Shown here: positions 13,480 through 17,246 of the stretch, in pieces
Position numbering within the stretch: the first letter of the stretch is position 1
Layout of the letters: every line of letters starts with the position of its first letter
NCBI GenBank assembly: GCA_964512105.1
Contig: CAZEGI010000024.1
Location: forward strand, 1-17,246
DNA from: CAZEGI01 sp964512105
GTDB lineage: Archaea > Altiarchaeota > Altiarchaeia > IMC4 > CAZEGI01
DNA length: 17,246 nucleotides
Direction of reading: 5' to 3'
The notes under the pieces: model-generated
Seen by the model: only the letters and a program-made list of their open reading frames with translations
Databases searched by the model: none
Told to the model about the DNA's origin: nothing
Made by a program: the position numbers and the translations under genes

Positions 13480-14718
13480 ATGGCAAAGAACAAGATTTAC
13501 ATCGTGGATGTGACGAACAGGGACGGCGTGCAGACATCACGTTTAGGACTTGCGAAACTGCAGAAGACCATGATAAACAAGTACCTCGGCGAGATAGGAA
13601 TATTCCAGTCGGAGTTCGGTTTTCCGGTCACAAGGCACGAAGTAAATTACCTGAACGCAAATCTTGAACTCGCGAATAAGGGCGTGTTCGGAAAGATGCG
13701 GTTGAGCGGATGGATCCGCGCAGTCGAAAAGGATGTTGAAGTCGCATTCAAGAACGTTCCGAAGATAAAAAACCTGAATCTTTCAATCTCGACATCGGAC
13801 CAGATGATACAGGGAAAATTCAAGGGCAGGCATGACAGGAAAGACGTCATAAAAATGATGACCGATTCTGTGAATCTGGCATACAAAAAAGGCGCTGAGA
13901 ACGTGGGTGTGAATGCCGAGGACGCGTCTAGAACGCACATGGATTACCTGATTGAATTCTCGGAGGCCGCAAAGGAGCATGGTGCGAAGAGGATAAGGTA
14001 TTGCGACACTCTCGGTTACGATGACCCGTTCACGATTTACAACAGGACGAAGATGCTTGCAGAGGAGGTGAAGATACCGATAGAACAGCATTGCCACAAC
14101 GATTTGGGCATGGCTGTCGCATGTTCCGTTGCTGGGGCGAAGGGCGCGATTGATGCAGGAGTGGATGCTTACATAAACACATCAGTAAACGGAATGGGCG
14201 AACGCGCAGGTAACGCGGATTTGGTTTCCGTTGTTCTTGCAGTTTTGAAATCAAGCGGATTCGCAGGAAAGTACGAACTTGCAAAGAATGTAAAGCTTTC
14301 CATGGCGTGGAGGATTGCAAAGTATGCATCATATGCGTTTGGCGTTCCCATTCCGATAAACCAGGTTGCTGTCGGTGGTAACGCATTCGCACACGAATCG
14401 GGGATACATACGGACGGCGCTCTCAAGGACTGGAGGAATTACGAGTTATACCATTACGAGGAACTCGGACGTGGGGAGCCTGAGATTATCGAGACGGGAA
14501 GACAGATAACTGCGGGCGAATATTCGGGAATCAAAGGGTTCAGGAACGTGGCTGGAAAACTTGAGATAGAGTTCAAAAACGAGAATGAGGCCAAGGAAAT
14601 CCTTGAACTCGTGAGATATGCGAATGTGCACACGCAAAAACCTCTGACAGACGACGAGCTCAGGTTCATTGCGAGTTATCCCAAACAGGCAAGAAGGATT
14701 ATGACTGTTACGCCGTGA
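13480..14718 (+). CDS. DRE-TIM synthase, homocitrate/Re-citrate synthase type
   Basis: 412 residues from MAKNKIYIVD. The DRE-TIM metallolyase signature is visible: DVTNRDGVQTS (D10, R14, D15), NVGVNAEDASRT (142-152), YCDTLGYDDP, the metal-binding HCHNDLG (H204, H206), and VNGMGERAGNADL. The C-terminal part (GGNAFAHESGIHTDGALKD, then ITAGEYSGIKGFRNV) is short; there is no LeuA regulatory domain, which argues against leucine-regulated isopropylmalate synthase. The enzyme condenses acetyl-CoA with a 2-oxoacid. The NRDGVQTSRLGLAKLQKTMIN opening resembles sequences usually annotated as homocitrate synthase-like in anaerobes, a group that includes Re-citrate synthase. With isocitrate dehydrogenase and an aconitase-type dehydratase nearby, oxaloacetate (citrate product) is the best guess; homocitrate is the alternative. 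Confidence 0.8.
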   Translation: MAKNKIYIVDVTNRDGVQTSRLGLAKLQKTMINKYLGEIGIFQSEFGFPVTRHEVNYLNANLELANKGVFGKMRLSGWIRAVEKDVEVAFKNVPKIKNLNLSISTSDQMIQGKFKGRHDRKDVIKMMTDSVNLAYKKGAENVGVNAEDASRTHMDYLIEFSEAAKEHGAKRIRYCDTLGYDDPFTIYNRTKMLAEEVKIPIEQHCHNDLGMAVACSVAGAKGAIDAGVDAYINTSVNGMGERAGNADLVSVVLAVLKSSGFAGKYELAKNVKLSMAWRIAKYASYAFGVPIPINQVAVGGNAFAHESGIHTDGALKDWRNYELYHYEELGRGEPEIIETGRQITAGEYSGIKGFRNVAGKLEIEFKNENEAKEILELVRYANVHTQKPLTDDELRFIASYPKQARRIMTVTP

Positions 14719-14797
14719 TTGGTTGAACAGGATAAGAAAAATAGGACTAAATAAACAAAAAATTGCGATTCCTGCCGATGGTGTAAGAAACGGTAAA

Positions 14798-14938
14798 TCA
14801 ACCGCCTATCCTGAAGACACTGGTGCCGCACTTTGGACACTTACCCCGCGTTGCCTTCTTTCCGTTCTTCAGGGTAACTGCCTTCGGATCCTTGATGTCT
14901 ACCTTCTTCTTGCACTTAACACAGTATGCTTGTACCAT
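14798..14938 (-). CDS. DUF5679 small zinc-ribbon protein
   Basis: A 46-residue protein: MVQAYCVKCKKKVDIK, then AVTLKNGKKATRGKCPKCGT and SVFRIGG. C6-x2-C9 and C34-x2-C37 form a zinc ribbon. It matches the DUF5679 family, tiny conserved proteins of archaea and some bacteria with unknown function that are often near housekeeping genes. ATG at 14936-14938 is preceded by a TATA-like box at 14960-14971. It is convergent with the synthase gene, leaving 79 bases between the two stops. Confidence 0.88.
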   Translation of the reverse strand: MVQAYCVKCKKKVDIKDPKAVTLKNGKKATRGKCPKCGTSVFRIGG

Positions 14939-14959
14939 GGTATAATAATTAGCGGATGT

Positions 14960-14971
14960 ATTTAAAATATG
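14960..14971 (-). promoter_or_regulatory. TATA-like box for the DUF5679 gene
   Basis: Minus-strand TATTTTAAATAC lies 22-33 bases before the ATG at 14938. Confidence 0.45.
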
Positions 14972-14980
14972 CTGGAATTA

Positions 14981-15069
14981 TAGCAAATTGCAAAAATATT
15001 GGAACTTTGATTGCAATTTGCTAGCTAGCAAAACACATTGATTTATAAATTTTTTCACGTGTTTTGCTA
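14981..15069. repeat. Two back-to-back inverted repeats built from four TAGCAAA heptamers
   Basis: First pair: TAGCAAATTGCAA (14981-14993) and its exact complement TTGCAATTTGCTA (15011-15023), with a 17-base spacer. Two bases later comes TAGCAAAACAC (15026-15036) and its exact complement GTGTTTTGCTA (15059-15069), with a 22-base spacer containing ATTTATAAAT. The result is four copies of TAGCAAA in alternating orientation within 89 bases, located between the DUF5679 promoter and the end of the zinc-protein gene. It may be paired operators, an RNA element or a relic of a small transposable repeat. Confidence 0.8.
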
Positions 15070-15088
15070 TTATTTTTACCAGAAAAAA

Positions 15089-15262
15089 TCAGAACTTTGT
15101 GATTTTGTCTTTTATGTTTTTGAACCTTCTTCCTCCGATACATTCCTTGCAAACATTTCTCTCGGGAATGAAACATGCAGAACAAACCCTACGTCCGCAC
15201 AACATGCAAGAAAAAAGTCTTCCGGGCTTACCGCAGATGTCGCATAAACCCGTTAAATCCAT
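15089..15262 (-). CDS. Eight-cysteine mini zinc-finger protein
   Basis: A 57-residue protein starting MDLTGLCDICGK, with four CxxC pairs at C7/C10, C19/C22, C27/C30 and C38/C41 and a basic tail (GGRRFKNIKDKITKF). The even spacing suggests two zinc ions, probably in a cross-brace (B-box, HIT or FYVE-like) arrangement. The fold and partner are not recognised with certainty. ATG at 15260-15262 lies two bases after the stop of the upstream SecB-like gene, so the two are almost certainly translated from one message. The basic C-terminus could contact RNA or the ribosome. Confidence 0.8.
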   Translation of the reverse strand: MDLTGLCDICGKPGRLFSCMLCGRRVCSACFIPERNVCKECIGGRRFKNIKDKITKF

Positions 15263-15264
15263 TC

Positions 15265-15687
15265 TTAACTCGCCATCGCGAATTTTAACTTCTTCGGTTT
15301 GATTTCGACCTTCGGAAGCTGCATCGGCGGCGGCAACTGTAGCCTTCGTGCAAGGTCTATGGATTCCATCAATGAATCCTGGATTATAACGGTGGAAATT
15401 TCCGTAACCGCCTCGGAGGTCAGTTCGACCTTGCCCTCAACCTCCTTGTACTGCTTTTCCAGGTCTGGGGAGTAGTACCACAGACTGCCCTCGATTGCGA
15501 TTCTTCCGAGCCCGGGTTCATACTCAACGGCGTATTTGTAGTTAACAAGCAGGTAATCGCCAATACTCTTGTCCTTCGCTTTTTTCACGGAAAGAATTCC
15601 AGAATTCGCATTTATGTTTATCTGCGTTACCTTTGATTCCTTGCGTTCGCCTTCCAGTTTTTTAATCCTGACATTTGCAACCGGCAT
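15265..15687 (-). CDS. Conserved archaeal protein, possibly SecB-like
   Basis: 140 residues opening MPVANVRIKKLEGER. A middle of alternating strands follows (VTQININANSGILSV, LLVNYKYAVEY, GRIAIEGSLWYY), then a helical stretch and a closing LQLPPPMQLPKVEIKPKK. The four-strand pattern followed by a helix and a proline-rich LPPP tail recalls the archaeal SecB-like family (for example Methanocaldococcus MJ0357), which may act as a chaperone, but this match is from memory of the pattern and is not secure. A GGTGA Shine-Dalgarno element lies six bases before the ATG at 15687, and a TATA-like box (minus-strand CTTTTATA, 15721-15728) lies further up. It forms an operon with the eight-cysteine protein. 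Confidence 0.6.
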   Translation of the reverse strand: MPVANVRIKKLEGERKESKVTQININANSGILSVKKAKDKSIGDYLLVNYKYAVEYEPGLGRIAIEGSLWYYSPDLEKQYKEVEGKVELTSEAVTEISTVIIQDSLMESIDLARRLQLPPPMQLPKVEIKPKKLKFAMAS

Positions 15688-15733
15688 TTTCTCACCTTTT
15701 TTATGTTTTAGTATAATGAGTATAAAAGTTTGG

Positions 15734-16423
15734 TTAGATAAATAAATTCAAAAACATAGCCACAAAACCGCCTGCAAGCGTGGCAAAGAAATTCACCAGA
15801 TGCGTGTGTTTTTTATTTTTTTCGAAGGTTGCTCCTAAAAAACTGTCTATGTTACATCCGATGAATCCGGAGAAAACCCCTATCGTCAGGAATGAAAAGT
15901 CGCGCGTGAACAGCGGCGGGATTGCGGCGATGAGGAAGGAGCCGAAAAGTGCTCCGTGAAACCCGGGCACGGAGATTCCGCCGTCAGTTCCAACCCTTAC
16001 AGATTCGAGGGTTGTGATGAGCTTCGGTTTTCCGTGAACCTGCCCGATTTCGCCTGCAAAGGTGTCCGCGTTCGCGGTCGCCATGGCCCCGAGATAGGCA
16101 GCAACGAACATGGGGTTTTTGGTGAGTGCGTAGGCAACGGCAAAAATCGCGGCAGAAAGGCCATTGCCGAGAACGTTCTTGATGGTGCGGGTTTTTTCAG
16201 CGACCCCGTACTCCTCCTTCACGCCGTACTTGTACTTGGTGACGAGATTTGCGGTGACAAAAAACACCAGCAGGAGTGAGAACCAGTAAACGCCAAGGGC
16301 GTATATGGTCACTAGGCCTATGACGAACACCCCTATCACGCCCGATGCGTCCATGACTTTCTTACGATACGCAAGGGCGGATAACAAAACGCCTACAAAC
16401 AACGCAAACAAAACGTCGAGCAT
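15734..16423 (-). CDS. DUF92 (TMEM19-like) integral membrane protein
   Basis: 229 residues with about six hydrophobic segments and the DUF92 hallmarks: DASGVIGVFVIGLVTIYALG near residue 26, MATANADTFAGEIG at about 114-127, LITTLESVRVGTDGGISVPG at about 134-153, and IGCNIDSFLGATFE near 188-201. The family includes plant VTE6, a phytyl-phosphate kinase, and belongs to the CTP-dependent polyprenol kinase-like group. In archaea a role with isoprenoid (geranylgeranyl) phosphates is plausible but not shown. It lies 29 bases behind ScpA, with an A/T-rich TATTTTTATTTT stretch (minus strand) in the gap that may give it its own promoter. Confidence 0.88.
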   Translation of the reverse strand: MLDVLFALFVGVLLSALAYRKKVMDASGVIGVFVIGLVTIYALGVYWFSLLLVFFVTANLVTKYKYGVKEEYGVAEKTRTIKNVLGNGLSAAIFAVAYALTKNPMFVAAYLGAMATANADTFAGEIGQVHGKPKLITTLESVRVGTDGGISVPGFHGALFGSFLIAAIPPLFTRDFSFLTIGVFSGFIGCNIDSFLGATFEKNKKHTHLVNFFATLAGGFVAMFLNLFI

Positions 16424-16452
16424 GGTTAGAAATGGTAGCGAAAATAAAAATA

Positions 16453-17151
16453 CTACACGCCGGGTGGGTGTATGAATATTTCCTCAAAGATGTGTTCCTG
16501 TTTCAGCATTATGCGCTGGTTTTTAGTAAGGTGCAGCAGAGGGACAAAGAACATGAGCTTCTGCTCGCGGCTGCTTGCGATTTCGGAAAACATGGCTACG
16601 GATTTATTTGCAAGCACCGCCATTATTCTTGAGTAAACTTCGTCTATCAGCTTTCCGATTTCAATTTCCGGGGCAACGATGAGGAGTTGCTCACCGTTGT
16701 CCTTCTTTTTTTTCTCCGGGCGTTTTTCTTCGAGGACCGCCTGTATGGCTGCGATGAGTTCTACGGCAGATATTCTGCGCCTGAGAACGCGAGCCGGCTC
16801 CAGCTCTATCGGAACCTCACGCTCCAGCTCGCTGATTGCGAACATTTCCTCAACGTTCCGGGAATCGAACAGTGAGGCCAACAGGTAACTGTAATCGCCG
16901 TTATCCTCCCCTCTGCCGAACTCGAGAACGTCCGATTTCATCCTTAATAGAACGGAACTCACGAGAACCACGTTCGCGGGGATGCGGAAGTTCATCTCCG
17001 TCATCTGCTGTACTTTTTGAGAATAGCGCGTAGCCAGCTCTATGATGTCGATGTTCCAAGGGTTCATCCCTTTTATTACCTCGTACAGAATCTCCTTCCA
17101 GGTCAAACCTTCAGATTCTATGAGGGTGTCTAGTTTCTTGTGATGTTCCAT
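16453..17151 (-). CDS. scpA: Segregation and condensation protein A (ScpA, kleisin)
   Basis: 232 residues from the ATG at 17149-17151. ScpA is the kleisin that bridges SMC heads in chromosome condensation. Visible features are NPWNIDIIELATRY (residues about 30-43), IPANVVLVSSVLLRMKSDVL (about 57-76), and the winged-helix C-terminus MFFVPLLHLTKNQRIMLKQE, all typical of archaeal ScpA. Between them is a charged linker rich in Glu and Lys (about 145-157). A GTG at 17169 would add six residues. A minus-strand TTTTTAAG element near 17190-17200 lies nearer the spacing expected for that GTG, so the start is uncertain. No smc gene is inside the window. Confidence 0.88.
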   Translation of the reverse strand: MEHHKKLDTLIESEGLTWKEILYEVIKGMNPWNIDIIELATRYSQKVQQMTEMNFRIPANVVLVSSVLLRMKSDVLEFGRGEDNGDYSYLLASLFDSRNVEEMFAISELEREVPIELEPARVLRRRISAVELIAAIQAVLEEKRPEKKKKDNGEQLLIVAPEIEIGKLIDEVYSRIMAVLANKSVAMFSEIASSREQKLMFFVPLLHLTKNQRIMLKQEHIFEEIFIHPPGV

Positions 17152-17246
17152 ACGTCTCCCAGCAGCCACCCTTTAGAATATGGATTTTGAAACTTAAAAA
17201 TGTATCTGGCTTCGGTGGGGATATTTAATGTTGAAATGCGTAGTAG

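Noticed and set aside
14719..14797. Search for a tRNA or C/D-box RNA between the synthase and DUF5679 genes
   Set aside because: No cloverleaf arms, TTCGA loop or paired C and D boxes could be found; it looks like a plain convergent intergenic gap.
14723..14965. Plus-strand open frame of 80 codons
   Set aside because: Lies opposite the DUF5679 gene, which is a clear zinc ribbon on the minus strand.
17180..17246. Possible plus-strand gene start (ATG at 17230) at the right edge
   Set aside because: Only five full codons are visible before the window ends, and no promoter or family evidence supports it.

Overview
The window reads as archaeal DNA. Most genes or operons start just downstream of an A/T-rich TATA-like box placed about 20-35 bases before the start codon, which suggests leaderless or short-leader transcripts. 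The gene content is also archaeal: Sep-tRNA:Cys-tRNA synthase with a tiny SepCysE-like partner, the COG1900/NIL-ferredoxin/UPF0280 homocysteine set, DUF5679, DUF92, DUF5667 and an archaeal-type ScpA. The sulfur genes and several Fe-S proteins suggest an anaerobe that assimilates sulfide. The lineage cannot be fixed from this window; a euryarchaeal or DPANN/Altiarchaeota-like organism would fit.

Region 1 (1-6421) is mainly sulfur assimilation. On the minus strand lie a truncated ThiI-like PP-loop protein that starts at its PP-loop and has no THUMP domain, a secreted DUF5667 protein, SepCysS preceded by an overlapping 61-residue SepCysE-like gene, and an operon of COG1900 aspartate-semialdehyde sulfurtransferase with CBS domains, a NIL-domain ferredoxin and UPF0280. 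A plus-strand gene for a membrane-anchored Ser/Thr-stalk protein sits between them. Divergent from the COG1900 operon is an XRE-CBS regulator, and the shared intergenic region carries two near-identical palindromes. Together these genes could supply Cys-tRNA (via phosphoserine), homocysteine/methionine and possibly thiolated tRNA.

Region 2 (6422-7175) is a small AT-rich HEPN-MNT toxin-antitoxin-like pair. It is bracketed by a 52-bp imperfect direct repeat made of the last 14 codons of the XRE-CBS gene plus the TATA region behind it. The second copy is a diverged remnant whose differences are almost all synonymous. This looks like insertion at the 3' end of the regulator gene.

Region 3 (7176-14718) holds a dispersed 2-oxoacid route: an aconitase/isopropylmalate-dehydratase-type large subunit, its small subunit, an isocitrate dehydrogenase with NADP-type residues, and a DRE-TIM synthase of the homocitrate/Re-citrate type. 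The simplest reading is oxaloacetate + acetyl-CoA to 2-oxoglutarate. These four genes are separated by uncharacterised genes: a pseudo-receiver protein, a protein with a possible degenerate JAMM motif, and a large HEAT-repeat protein ending in a nucleotidyltransferase domain.

Region 4 (14719-17246) is minus-strand housekeeping: a 46-residue DUF5679 zinc ribbon, an intergenic block with two back-to-back inverted repeats, an eight-cysteine mini zinc protein in tandem with a SecB-like conserved protein, a DUF92 membrane protein, and ScpA. No rRNA, tRNA or CRISPR array was recognised.
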